A DNA stretch of 64,000 nucleotides from JAJZNI01 sp035624785 (GTDB lineage Bacteria; Chloroflexota; Dormibacteria; Aeolococcales; Aeolococcaceae), in NCBI GenBank assembly GCA_035624785.1, contig DASPQV010000025.1:186001-250000 (forward strand), in the 5' to 3' direction. The notes below the pieces were generated by a model. It saw only the letters and a program-made list of their open reading frames with translations, was not told the DNA's origin and searched no databases. How positions within the stretch are numbered: position 1 is the first letter of the stretch; every line of letters starts with the position of its first letter. Shown piece after piece: positions 1 to 8,703 of the stretch. The position numbers and the translations under genes were made by a program.

Positions 1-2
1 AC

Positions 3-707
3 GGAGAGCGTGCATGCCGCGAGCTTCTCTCGCTCCACCTCGATGCCCTCAAGATCGGCTCCGGCGACGCGGACAACGGACTGCTTCTGGACCGGGCCGT
101 GCGCAGTGGCCTGCCCATCATCGCCTCAACGGGGATGATGACGGAGCCGGAGCTGGCCTCCCTCGTGAATCGCCTGGCCCCCGCGCGCGAGGTCACCCTT
201 CTGCACTGCGTATCGACCTATCCGACCGCGCTAGCGGAGAACGGCCTCAACCGCATGCGCGAGATCGCCGAGCTCTCCGGTCGCCCGGTCGGGCTGTCCG
301 ACCACAGCATCGGAATCGTCGCCGCCGCGGCCGCGGTGGGGATGGGAGCCGTGGCGGTCGAGAAGCACGTGACGTGGTCGATGCGGGCTAGGGGCCCAGA
401 TCACGCAATGTCACTTCCGCTTGACGAGGCGGCAGAGTGGGTGCGGACCCTCCGCGAGTTGCATCTTGGGCTCTCGGCAGCTGGTCGCTCACAGGGTGAG
501 CGGGACAACCGAGCGGTGGTGCGCAAGGGGCTGTATCTCCAGCGGGCTGTTGCCGCGGGTTCCGAGATCGCAGCAGCCGACCTGGTGCCGCTGCGTCCAC
601 TCCTTGACGGGATACCGGCCGGGGAGCTCGGAGCCGTGGCAGGTCACGCGGCTGTTCACAGCCTGAAGGCGGGACAGCTTCTGCGCTGGTCCGACCTTCA
701 GGGCTAG
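3..707 (+). CDS. NeuB-family sialic/legionaminic/pseudaminic acid synthase, 5' truncated
   Basis: The reading frame is open from the left edge, so the N-terminus lies outside the window. The family condenses phosphoenolpyruvate with an N-acetylated hexosamine to give a nonulosonic acid in the cytosol. Visible motifs are 'LKIGSGDADN' at the start, 'STGMMTEPEL', 'LLHCVSTYPT', 'GLSDHSIG' and 'AVAVEKHVTW', all typical of the NeuB TIM barrel. A C-terminal antifreeze-like SAF domain follows, with 'VVRKGLYLQRAVAAGSEI' and 'HSLKAGQLLRWSDL'. An acyltransferase gene starts 10 nt downstream, which fits acyl-sugar work. NeuB, LegI, PseI and SpsE cannot be told apart here, so the exact sugar is open. Confidence 0.9.
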   Translation, partial: GERACRELLSLHLDALKIGSGDADNGLLLDRAVRSGLPIIASTGMMTEPELASLVNRLAPAREVTLLHCVSTYPTALAENGLNRMREIAELSGRPVGLSDHSIGIVAAAAAVGMGAVAVEKHVTWSMRARGPDHAMSLPLDEAAEWVRTLRELHLGLSAAGRSQGERDNRAVVRKGLYLQRAVAAGSEIAAADLVPLRPLLDGIPAGELGAVAGHAAVHSLKAGQLLRWSDLQG

Positions 708-717
708 TCCGGCGAGC

Positions 718-1710
718 ATGGCGGAGATCGTCGCCGCCGCCGACGCGGGTCGCTGGGAGGCGGTGGCTGGCGACCGGATGCTCGACCCCCACTGTCTGCG
801 CGAGTTCGCCATCGCGCAGGCGGGGGAGGGCACCACACCCGTTCTCGTGCGTGCCGCGGGCAAGGGTTGGTCCGTCCTGGAGGTCCTGGAGATCACCGAG
901 GTTGGCGGCGGTCATCGGACCGCGCGCGCTCCCCTTTACGGGGGACCCTGGTTGAAGATCGCGACAGACGACGCAGATATGGCAAGGAGAGCGCGGCGAG
1001 AGATCGATGCCGCGCTGCGTGATCTGAGCGTCATCAGCGAGGTGACCGTCCACAGCCCGTGGCTCCCCGAGCCGGACCTGGTTCGCCAGGCCTGGCAGGG
1101 TCAAGCCACCCGGTCAGTCTGTTTGGCCTCGCTCAGCCACCCGGACCAAGCTTGGGCAGCTCTGCCCCCAGGGCGCCGGACCGAGATCAGGCACGCCTGT
1201 CGGGAGGGAATCGCGCGCTGGCGGTGTTTCGACGAGGAGCAGGCTGTTCATTTCGCAGCTGTCTACCGGTCCGCCATGGACAGGCTGCGGGCCTCGCAGC
1301 GCTGGAGGCTCGACCGGCCGTACTTCGAGAAGTTGTCCAGGGAGGCAGGCAGATTCGTGCACCTCGCGGCGATCGAGCTTCCGACCGGCGGTGCGGCCGC
1401 GCTATTCCTTCACAATGGTCGCCGGGCCGCATACCTCTTCGCAGCCCGATGGGGACAGGCCGGGGGAGCGGCGGCAGCGGCGCTCTGGACCGGGATCGTG
1501 GAACTCGGCCGGATGGGGATCGAGGAGATGCTTCTCGGCGGCGGAACCACCGACACTGTCGACGACTCACTACTTCGGTTCAAGAGCGCGTTTGCCGACC
1601 GGCGAATCCCCCTTCTGGTTTCGGCTCGCGTCTTCGATCGCGAGGCGCACTCCTGGGCAGCCGCCATGGGACGTGCCCGTCCGCTCCCAGCCTTCGCGCT
1701 TGACGCATGA
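718..1710 (+). CDS. FemAB/BioF2-like GNAT acyltransferase
   Basis: A 330-residue protein with the layout of the FemAB/BioF2-like acetyltransferase group: two GNAT-like halves and no membrane segments. Useful marks are 'ALPPGRRTEIRHACREG' in the middle, 'AAVYRSAMDRLRASQRWR', 'AAALFLHNGRRAAYLFAAR' and 'GIEEMLLGGGTTD' followed by 'LLRFKSAFA', the usual end of this fold. The ATG lies 10 nt after the NeuB-like gene, so the two are probably co-transcribed. A likely role is acylation of an amino sugar or of a surface glycan precursor. The family also contains peptidoglycan bridge enzymes, so substrate is not assigned. Fold call is good, function is inferred. Confidence 0.75.
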   Translation: MAEIVAAADAGRWEAVAGDRMLDPHCLREFAIAQAGEGTTPVLVRAAGKGWSVLEVLEITEVGGGHRTARAPLYGGPWLKIATDDADMARRARREIDAALRDLSVISEVTVHSPWLPEPDLVRQAWQGQATRSVCLASLSHPDQAWAALPPGRRTEIRHACREGIARWRCFDEEQAVHFAAVYRSAMDRLRASQRWRLDRPYFEKLSREAGRFVHLAAIELPTGGAAALFLHNGRRAAYLFAARWGQAGGAAAAALWTGIVELGRMGIEEMLLGGGTTDTVDDSLLRFKSAFADRRIPLLVSARVFDREAHSWAAAMGRARPLPAFALDA

Positions 1711-1874
1711 GGCGATAGCCACAGCAGCGCCTGTCGCGACTTAAACCCAGCCCTTTGCGCACGTTGTGTCTCTGATCACACGCGGCCCTTGAGTCGTTTC
1801 CTGAGTGAGATCTCCCGCCTCGCCACTCGAGTCACGGTGGCTTCATCCGACGACTACGCCGTTCCGTCCAGCAC

Positions 1875-2501
1875 CTAGCGACGAGGCTGCCCCAGTCGGA
1901 AGATCTCGACCACATATCCGTCGCCGCCCCGCAGCCGGCGAAGATCCATGGGCACGGCTCCATGAGCGACCAGAGCATCTCGGTCGACCGGATTCACGTA
2001 GCCGATGCGCAGCTCCCGCGGCGAGCGATCAAGGGACTCCCCAAGACGAGACAGCGCAGCCTCCATGACGGCGCCCCTGAAGGGGTTATAGAGGTAGATG
2101 TGAGTAACATCGTCGGGGACAGTCCAAACCGTCACGTCGGCGACCACGATTTCGATCTGCACGTCTATCCTGTTCGTGTTGCGTCGAGCGACCTCGGCCA
2201 AACCTTCGTCAAGTTCCACTCCGATCACTCGAGAGAACCGGTACTTCGCTGCTTGGAACAGGACGCGGCCCTTGCCGCAACCCAGGTCAACGAAGACGTC
2301 CCCGGTCCGGACAGGGGCTGCATCAAGAAAGATCGGAAGAGCTCGCCAGTCTGAGGCCACGTAGTCCAGCCCGCGATCCGGGCCGAACGCGAGCCGCTCG
2401 TAGCGTACCGCGTCGCGAGTCTCGATGCCTGAGATCAGGTCCCTTGCCCAGTCGACGGCTGGTCGGGTGAGACGACGGTAGAGGCGATCGGAGGTGCCCA
2501 T
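1875..2501 (-). CDS. Class I SAM-dependent methyltransferase
   Basis: A 208-residue protein with a clear SAM-binding motif I, 'VFVDLGCGKGRVLFQAAK', followed by 'VIGVELDEGLAEVARRN' (motif post-I acidic loop) and 'VTHIYLYNPFRGAVMEAAL' (motif II/III region with NPF). The NPF tripeptide resembles small-molecule or protein N-methyltransferases, but the substrate cannot be read from sequence. It is convergent with the plus-strand acyltransferase and lies 126 nt downstream of the flippase gene on the same strand, so membership of the same transcript is possible. The start is an ATG at 2501. Confidence 0.75.
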   Translation of the reverse strand: MGTSDRLYRRLTRPAVDWARDLISGIETRDAVRYERLAFGPDRGLDYVASDWRALPIFLDAAPVRTGDVFVDLGCGKGRVLFQAAKYRFSRVIGVELDEGLAEVARRNTNRIDVQIEIVVADVTVWTVPDDVTHIYLYNPFRGAVMEAALSRLGESLDRSPRELRIGYVNPVDRDALVAHGAVPMDLRRLRGGDGYVVEIFRLGQPRR

Positions 2502-2627
2502 TGTTGCGTGGGAGGGTTATGGTACGCGGGCCGCGCCGGCGGCGGGCTGCCGGTGGCGCGGAGTGACCGACAACTTGGTGTCACCGTCCGCGTGGGGGCC
2601 GGGTAGGGGAAACGCTGCGTGCATCGA

Positions 2628-4229
2628 TCATTCGGCGAGCGGTGAGGATGCCCCCGGGTCAGAGGGCGACATCACTCTGCGATCCGACAGCGGCGGCGTC
2701 CGCCGCACCAGGGACCAGAGGTCGCGGCGCTCAGCGCGCCCGAGCGCCACGAGAAGCACCATCGTGCAGTAGACGGCGCCCCCCCCAATCACCCCGGCAG
2801 CCAGAAGCGCCTTGCCGCTGAGCCCGAACAGAGGCATTGCGAGAAGGATGAGCGCCAGGATTGCCGTTGGCATTGCTGCCGGCCATACGCTGGTCCTGAT
2901 CAAGTCTCGATACGTCGCGCCGACCTCCTCGGGGGCCATCCGGGCGAGGGGGACGACGAAGAACGCTGTCCCGATCAGGGTGCCAACAAAGGTGCCGGCC
3001 ACTCCCATCGCCCTCACCAGGAGGATGCTGGCGGCAAGGTTGACGACGGTTGCCAATGCGAATGGCTTGAGCACGTCCCGGGCCCGCCCCACCGCCGAGA
3101 GCATCAGCGAGCCCAGCCGTATGGGGGCGACCATCACCATGTAGGCCATGGCCAGGGGGATCAGGCTCTCGGCCGCGCCATAGCGCGGGCCGACCCAGGC
3201 TTCAACCAGGGGTCGGGCGAGAAGTGCCCCCCCGGCGGCCAGTGGTACGGCCACGAGCACCGCGTACTTGGTTCCCCGGAGGAAGAGCTCCCGCAGCGTG
3301 CTCAGCGACGAGCGCGCAGCGAGCCAGGCTGCCGCCGGGACCACAGGCGCCTCAGCTGCGGACAGCAAGGCCTCCACGCCGTTCTGGACCTGGGTCGCGA
3401 TCTCCACCAGGCTCACCGGCGCAGGGCCGAGCACGACCCCGACGATGCACCGATCCATGTTCCGATGAACCACGGTGAAGGCCCGGGACCCCCCAACAAC
3501 CCAGCCGAAGCTGAAGATAGCCTGCACCATCGCCCACGACGGCGGGACCAGCGCCTGTGCGCTCCAGAGGACCGCAACAGCGACGATCAGTCCCAGTCCC
3601 GTTGCCGCTAGGGAGGCGAGGCCGACCACCGCGAGGCTGGCCGTGAGCAAAGCCGCCGAAGCCGCGGCGGCGCTCATGAGGGTCCGCTGAACGGCATCAA
3701 CACAGCGGGCAAGATCGATCCGCTGCAGACCCTCGAGGCTGGCGAACGTCCCCTCGCTCAACATCTCCAGTGGGACCCTTGCGCCCAGAGCAACGATGGC
3801 GATGACCATGGCAGAACGCAGTCCGGCGGGCGCGCCGAACAGCCCCGGCAGCCACCGGGGGCCGAGGCACGCGAGTGCGCCACCGCAGCCGGCTCCGGTC
3901 GCCCCCAGCAGACAGAGCGCGCTCGCCATCGCACGGGAGGCGCCCGCAGTGTCCCCCAGCGAGCGATGCCTTGCGACCTCGGCAGCGGTGGCGACCCGGG
4001 TTCCGAGATCAGCCAGTGACAGCCAACCCCGCCCAGCCGAGAACGTCTCCAGCAACGCCCAGAGTCCGAAGCCGACGGCGCCAAGCCCGTGGAGCATAAG
4101 CGGTAGCGAGATGAGGCTCACCACCATCGCCCAGAGATTGGCCCCACCGCTGAACAAGACGTTGCGGGCTAGCTGACGCCGCAACGGCCGGACCCGCTGT
4201 CCTTCACCACCTGCTGTTGCTGCTCGCAT
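2628..4229 (-). CDS. Wzx-like polysaccharide flippase (MOP superfamily)
   Basis: A 533-residue polytopic membrane protein with about 12-14 hydrophobic segments, the size and pattern of lipid-linked oligosaccharide flippases. The N-terminus 'LARNVLFSGGANLWAMVV' followed by 'SLISLPLMLHGLGAVGFGLW' is the characteristic first helix and 'G.G.FGLWAL' turn of Wzx/RfbX proteins. It would move undecaprenyl-diphosphate-linked repeat units across the cytoplasmic membrane. It lies 21 nt downstream of the capsule biosynthesis gene in a minus-strand run that also carries the priming transferase, which supports this role. A MurJ-like lipid II flippase is a less likely alternative. Confidence 0.8.
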   Translation of the reverse strand: MRAATAGGEGQRVRPLRRQLARNVLFSGGANLWAMVVSLISLPLMLHGLGAVGFGLWALLETFSAGRGWLSLADLGTRVATAAEVARHRSLGDTAGASRAMASALCLLGATGAGCGGALACLGPRWLPGLFGAPAGLRSAMVIAIVALGARVPLEMLSEGTFASLEGLQRIDLARCVDAVQRTLMSAAAASAALLTASLAVVGLASLAATGLGLIVAVAVLWSAQALVPPSWAMVQAIFSFGWVVGGSRAFTVVHRNMDRCIVGVVLGPAPVSLVEIATQVQNGVEALLSAAEAPVVPAAAWLAARSSLSTLRELFLRGTKYAVLVAVPLAAGGALLARPLVEAWVGPRYGAAESLIPLAMAYMVMVAPIRLGSLMLSAVGRARDVLKPFALATVVNLAASILLVRAMGVAGTFVGTLIGTAFFVVPLARMAPEEVGATYRDLIRTSVWPAAMPTAILALILLAMPLFGLSGKALLAAGVIGGGAVYCTMVLLVALGRAERRDLWSLVRRTPPLSDRRVMSPSDPGASSPLAE

Positions 4230-4250
4230 GATGCACCGCCGCAGCCGGGC

Positions 4251-6035
4251 TCACCTAGCCGCCTGAACCGGGTTCATCTCCCCACCGGTCCCCAGCAGAT
4301 CAGCCACAATCAGATCCAGATTCGCATCCGCGCCGGGGTCCAGCAGTGAGCCCTGGGGCAGGTTCAGCCGCGGACGACTATGGCCCACCTCCTGGACCGC
4401 GTTCAGCGGACGATGAAACTCGAAGAGGAAGGCGTAGGCGTATCGGCGGGCCAGATCACGAGTTCTGTCACTCGCGACCGGCGACGGTGGATCACTGATC
4501 AGCCGATCCACCGCCTCCCAGTATTCCTCGGCAGTCTGCGGGTCGAGGGTGAAGCCGCGACCTCGGTAGTGGGTGAGACCAGCAACAACCACCGGACGGC
4601 CCTTCAGGGCCATCTCGAGACCGACCGTGGAGGTGTAGATCAGCCCGACACACGCCTCGTCCATGAGCTGGTACGAGCTGACGCGGCTGCCCGCCGGGAT
4701 GACCCTGACGTTGACCGGCAGCCGCGGCGCAGCGACGGCGATGCGGTCAGCCATCCGCTCCAGGCTAACGTGATTGGTGACCCTGACCTCGGCAGGATGC
4801 AGGCGGACGACCAAGTAGACCTCGGGATGCCGCTCCGCCCATCTGATCCCTGCCACCAGCCAGTCGCCAAGCGATCGGAAGCAGTGATCTCTGGCTGCGA
4901 CGGCGCTATCCCAGGCGATGTTGCTGAACATCGCGACGATGGGTCGCTCGCTCTCCAGGCCAAGCTGTTGTCGGAGGGGCGCGCCGCCGTTGGCTGGGGC
5001 GGCCCACAGCCGATCCAGCGACCTGTCCCCCTGGCGTCGCTCGCTTAGGTAGCGATCCAGCCGTGCCGCCTGGGCTGCGCTCAGCCTTCGACCCAGCGCC
5101 GTCTCCGCGGCGCGAGTCGGCATCGTCACGTCGGAGGCTGAGCCCTCCGAACTGACAATGAGGGTGTTCGGCAGCATTCCCTTCTCGTAGGTGCTGTAGC
5201 CGATGCCGCGCCGGGCCGCCAGCTCGATCATGACCGCTTCGGCGAAGAACCGGCCATTGAGCAGAACCAGCCGCTGCGGATGCTCCTGGTCAAGAAGGTG
5301 CCCGAAGGCTTCTGCCACCACCTGAGCGCTGATCAGAAACCTGCGATAGGTATCGAGCACCAGCGGCGTGTCAGGCAGGGTGCCCCGGGACAGGAACCAC
5401 ATGACCGAGACGCGGACCAGCCGACCGATCGGGAGGCCGTCGCTCCGGAAGCCTTCGCACTCCCCTACTGATCTGAGCTCAGCCACCTTGCGGCGAGCGA
5501 CGGCGACAGCGGCACGGAGGTCAACCGTGTCGGCGAGTCGAACCGAGTCGAAGCCGGCAGCCGCAATGGCGGAGCTGGCGTATTCTGCGCACGACCAGCA
5601 GGGCATGGGTGGGGCCGCGTGCACGGGCATGACGTCGCATATGGGCAGCCGCCCGCCACAGGTCACATACACGGGTTGCCAGCCCCGCCGCCGCAGCGCG
5701 TGACCGAGCACCGTCTCGATGACGGCATGGGTCGACCAGCCCCGGAAGGTGACGAACATCACCCGGCGCCCAGCCTGGGCAGGGTGAGGTGCTGGCTGGC
5801 CGGCAAGCCGGCGGAGGTCTTCGAACTCGGGAGGTTCAAGAACGTGGCGGGCGTGGCTGCGCCGCGCCACCCTCCTGGCGATGGCCCAGGTTTCTCGTGC
5901 GTACCGCTTGCCGCGTGGATGCCGCCAGACCCAGTCCAGGAGACGCGCCCGCCAAGCAGCCGTCGCCGCTTGATGCGCCGACTCTTGACGCGATTTCCCA
6001 GCCGAGATGGGAGTGACGGGCCGCAAGGGTATCAC
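4251..6035 (-). CDS. Capsule polysaccharide biosynthesis protein (KpsC/KpsS-like)
   Basis: A 594-residue protein starting at a GTG (6035) that overlaps the stop of the upstream glycosyltransferase by 4 nt. A longer open frame upstream is only the opposite-frame shadow of that gene. The C-terminal half resembles capsule synthesis transferases: 'VYLVVRLHPAEVRV', 'CVGLIYTSTVGLEMALKGRP' and 'HYRGRGFTLDP' match the donor-binding 'STVG.EA...G.P' loop followed by the 'HYR.KGFT' motif. The middle part has 'LNGRFFAEAVMIELAARRG' and 'YEKGMLPNTL'. It probably adds a sugar in the cytosol during capsule or exopolysaccharide assembly. Linkage and donor are unknown. Confidence 0.75.
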   Translation of the reverse strand: MIPLRPVTPISAGKSRQESAHQAATAAWRARLLDWVWRHPRGKRYARETWAIARRVARRSHARHVLEPPEFEDLRRLAGQPAPHPAQAGRRVMFVTFRGWSTHAVIETVLGHALRRRGWQPVYVTCGGRLPICDVMPVHAAPPMPCWSCAEYASSAIAAAGFDSVRLADTVDLRAAVAVARRKVAELRSVGECEGFRSDGLPIGRLVRVSVMWFLSRGTLPDTPLVLDTYRRFLISAQVVAEAFGHLLDQEHPQRLVLLNGRFFAEAVMIELAARRGIGYSTYEKGMLPNTLIVSSEGSASDVTMPTRAAETALGRRLSAAQAARLDRYLSERRQGDRSLDRLWAAPANGGAPLRQQLGLESERPIVAMFSNIAWDSAVAARDHCFRSLGDWLVAGIRWAERHPEVYLVVRLHPAEVRVTNHVSLERMADRIAVAAPRLPVNVRVIPAGSRVSSYQLMDEACVGLIYTSTVGLEMALKGRPVVVAGLTHYRGRGFTLDPQTAEEYWEAVDRLISDPPSPVASDRTRDLARRYAYAFLFEFHRPLNAVQEVGHSRPRLNLPQGSLLDPGADANLDLIVADLLGTGGEMNPVQAAR

Positions 6036-7210
6036 CCCTTCACGGGTCGATCGGCCTCGCGGGGGGTGATCGCCAACCCAGACCGTCCACCGAGCTCCAG
6101 CGAGCGGCGCCTGGTCAGGTCCACCCGTCTCGCCGACGAAGCCCGCAAGGGCGCGGGCGGTTTCACGACGCCGCTGATGCCGAGTAGGAAACCCGCGCCC
6201 CAGGGGCCATGCATGGCTGGAAGGACTAGGAACATCCCCGCTGCGGAGGCTGTGCGTTTGCCAATGACTTCGCGGAGGGCGCAAGCGCCGATGACGATCA
6301 CATAGGCGCCAGCCACCCAGCGACGACAAGGAGATATCAGTCCGAGCACGAGCAGCGGAGGGGCAAGCTGGCGGGCGGAGACCGACCCGGGGTGGCGTCT
6401 GACAGTCGCCGAGCGGGACAGGCCGTAGCGGAAGAATTGCCGCGCCACCCCGGTGAGGCTCTGTCGCGGCGTGTAGCTCGCTCTGATGGCCGGGTCGAAC
6501 CAGACACCGCCGACACCGCGCAACCGGTAAGCGAGCTCGGCGTCCTCGTTGACGCCAACGTCGACACGGTAGCCCCCTGCCCTGCGAGCGACCTCGCGGC
6601 GGTAGCTGCCCAGGTACACGGTATCGACCCACCCGGGCGGCCCGCCAACATGGAAACGGGCCGGCCCAGCGCCGAGCGGGGACGCCATGGCTTGAGCCAC
6701 GGAGCCGGCTATCCAACCACCGCCAGCCTGCGGCACCATGGAACCGCCGACCATCGCCGCACCCGTTGCCTGCAGCGCGTCCACGCAGCGGCTCACGTAA
6801 TCGCTAGCCAGGACGCAGTGTCCATCTACGCGAACCACCACATCCCCGGCCGCGATCGCTAGTCCGGCGTTGAGCCCAGCCGCCTGGATACGGCTCGGGT
6901 TGCGCAGGACCCTGACCAGCGGGTGAGCCGTGGCCATCGTCAGCGTGCGGTCGGTGGAACCGCCGTCGGCAACCAGTATCTCGATGATGGCCGGATACGT
7001 CTGCGCTTCGATCGAGGCCAGGCATCTCTCGATGTGGCCCTCCTCGTTCAGTACGGGTACGATGACGGATACGGTCGGGAGACCGCCCGTCTCGCGTCCC
7101 ACCTCACCCGCCGCCCTTCCAGGAGCAGCGGCCTCGCGCCGCAGCCCGCCACCTTGCTTGGCGGAAGCAGTCACCGGCACTCCGCCCTTTCCAGTGCGCA
7201 TTCTTCTCAT
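6032..7210 (-). CDS. Family 2 glycosyltransferase with membrane anchor (ExoA-like)
   Basis: A 392-residue protein whose ATG at 7210 overlaps the stop of the priming transferase by 4 nt. The GT-A domain begins near residue 45 with 'VSVIVPVLNEEGHIERCLAS', has the nucleotide-binding 'ILVADGGSTDRT' and a DxD-type 'VVRVDGHCVL', then 'GVNEDAELAYRLR', the ED acceptor motif. The C-terminus has about three hydrophobic segments ('LAPPLLVLGLIS', 'AYVIVIGACAL', 'GMFLVLPAMHGPWGAGF'), as in ExoA-type succinoglycan enzymes. It should add a sugar to the lipid-linked acceptor made by the adjacent transferase, at the inner membrane face. Confidence 0.85.
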   Translation of the reverse strand: MRRMRTGKGGVPVTASAKQGGGLRREAAAPGRAAGEVGRETGGLPTVSVIVPVLNEEGHIERCLASIEAQTYPAIIEILVADGGSTDRTLTMATAHPLVRVLRNPSRIQAAGLNAGLAIAAGDVVVRVDGHCVLASDYVSRCVDALQATGAAMVGGSMVPQAGGGWIAGSVAQAMASPLGAGPARFHVGGPPGWVDTVYLGSYRREVARRAGGYRVDVGVNEDAELAYRLRGVGGVWFDPAIRASYTPRQSLTGVARQFFRYGLSRSATVRRHPGSVSARQLAPPLLVLGLISPCRRWVAGAYVIVIGACALREVIGKRTASAAGMFLVLPAMHGPWGAGFLLGISGVVKPPAPLRASSARRVDLTRRRSLELGGRSGLAITPREADRPVKG

Positions 7211-8580
7211 CTGCCGCTGAGCGAGACCACCGCCATCACGGTTCGTGCCAGGATGATCAGGTCCAAGCTCAGCGATTGATGCTTGACGTAGTAGAGGTCG
7301 TAGCTGAGCTTCATTCGCGCGTCCGCGACGCTGCTGCCGTAGCCGCAGTTCACCTGTGCCCACCCGGTGAGGCCGGGACGGACCGTCATCCGCGTGTTGT
7401 AGAAGTCGATCTCGGAACGCAGCTGCTGCACGTACTGGGGCTGCTCGGGACGCGGGCCTATCAGTGACATGTGGCCCCGCAGGATCGCCCAGCACTGGGG
7501 GAGCTCGTCGAGGTGAAGCGGGCGCAGCACGCGGCCCACCATGGTGACCCTGCTGTCGCCGGCATGGGTCCAGCTGGTGGGCTGACCCGGCCGGTGACGC
7601 ATCGTTCGGAGCTTCACCACGGTGAACTGCCGGCCGTGCTGGCCGACCCTGGTCTGGCGGTGGAAGAGGGGGCCCCCATCCAACTTGATGAGGAGGCCCA
7701 GGGGGACGATCAGGAGACCGAGCACCGCGGCTGCGGCAGCCGCGACGAGCACATCCAGGGTGCGCTTCACGGCGGCGTATACGTGCGAGGTGTCGTTCCG
7801 CATCGGGAGGCCGAGAAGCCAGCTGTGGCCCAGCTGGTCGAGAAGCAATCTCCCCGTGAGCTCCTCGTACAAATCGGCCAGTGACCGGATCCTGATGCCC
7901 ACGTCGTGGCACGCCAGGATGCCCCGGAAGAGGCTGCGATCGATATCGTCGCGCAGGCCCAGGACCACCTCCCCGACGTTCCGGTGCTGAACGATGTCAT
8001 ACAGCCTCTCGGTGCAGTCCACCTTGCGGGGGTTGACCACGGCCGCGACGCTATAGAGCCCTCGGACGTGATCCTTCACCTCGGGCCACACCCGCATGAC
8101 AGCCTCACGATCGGCAACCAGCGCTATCCGGCTGGGTGGGGAGGATGCGGCCACCAAGGACCTGTAGAGAAGGCGCTCACCCATCACCAGGGTCCAGGCC
8201 AGCGGGGCCCAGAGCAGCAGGGTCGGCCGGGTGATCCGGTAGGGCACCGCCAGGAATACGAGCAACAGCCCCACCAGCGAGAATCCCACTGCGGCGGAGA
8301 CACGGGAGACCGTCTGCCGAAGGGAGGCAGCGGCGCGAACGTTCCAGACGTCAACGATCGTGGCGGAGACAACCCAGAGGGCGAGAACAATGACCGTCCC
8401 AAGTCGCGGCACATAGAAGCCGGCGTTCCGGACCTCGGCAGTGCGCAGATTGAAGGCCAGCACAAAGGCAAGAGCCACCGCGATGCCGTCCAGTCCGAAA
8501 AGCAGAAGGCGGCGTTCGCTGAGAGAGATGCCCCGATGCCGGACCTCGGGCACAGTTAAGGTGAGGGGCGCCTCTGCCAC
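7207..8580 (-). CDS. Undecaprenyl-phosphate sugar-1-phosphate transferase (WcaJ/WbaP type)
   Basis: A 457-residue polyprenyl-phosphate hexose-1-phosphate transferase that starts glycan repeat-unit assembly on undecaprenyl phosphate. The N-terminal part has four hydrophobic segments followed by a CoA-binding-like soluble region with 'IALVADREAVMRVWPEVKDH'. The C-terminal bacterial sugar transferase domain starts near residue 262: 'KRTLDVLVAAAAAAVLGLL', 'FTVVKLRTMRH', 'LHLDELPQCWAILRGHMSLI' then 'GPRPEQ', and 'VRPGLTGWAQVN'. These include the catalytic DE pair and the GPRP motif. The start is GTG at 8580. It heads the transcript leading to the GT2 and capsule genes. Confidence 0.92.
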   Translation of the reverse strand: MAEAPLTLTVPEVRHRGISLSERRLLLFGLDGIAVALAFVLAFNLRTAEVRNAGFYVPRLGTVIVLALWVVSATIVDVWNVRAAASLRQTVSRVSAAVGFSLVGLLLVFLAVPYRITRPTLLLWAPLAWTLVMGERLLYRSLVAASSPPSRIALVADREAVMRVWPEVKDHVRGLYSVAAVVNPRKVDCTERLYDIVQHRNVGEVVLGLRDDIDRSLFRGILACHDVGIRIRSLADLYEELTGRLLLDQLGHSWLLGLPMRNDTSHVYAAVKRTLDVLVAAAAAAVLGLLIVPLGLLIKLDGGPLFHRQTRVGQHGRQFTVVKLRTMRHRPGQPTSWTHAGDSRVTMVGRVLRPLHLDELPQCWAILRGHMSLIGPRPEQPQYVQQLRSEIDFYNTRMTVRPGLTGWAQVNCGYGSSVADARMKLSYDLYYVKHQSLSLDLIILARTVMAVVSLSGR

Positions 8581-8703
8581 AGCCAGACGCTATCAGCGAC
8601 CGCCAAGCCCCGAGTGATCGGCCAGCGACGGTAAGTTGACAGGATTGCGACATTCGATCGCGGAATCCGTCATCACCTCAGGCGCCGGCGGGCTTGCGGC
8701 GGC

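Noticed and set aside
4251..6716. Long version of the capsule protein starting at 6716
   Set aside because: The extra part lies fully inside the glycosyltransferase gene in another frame. A GTG with a 4-nt overlap at 6035 fits the operon.
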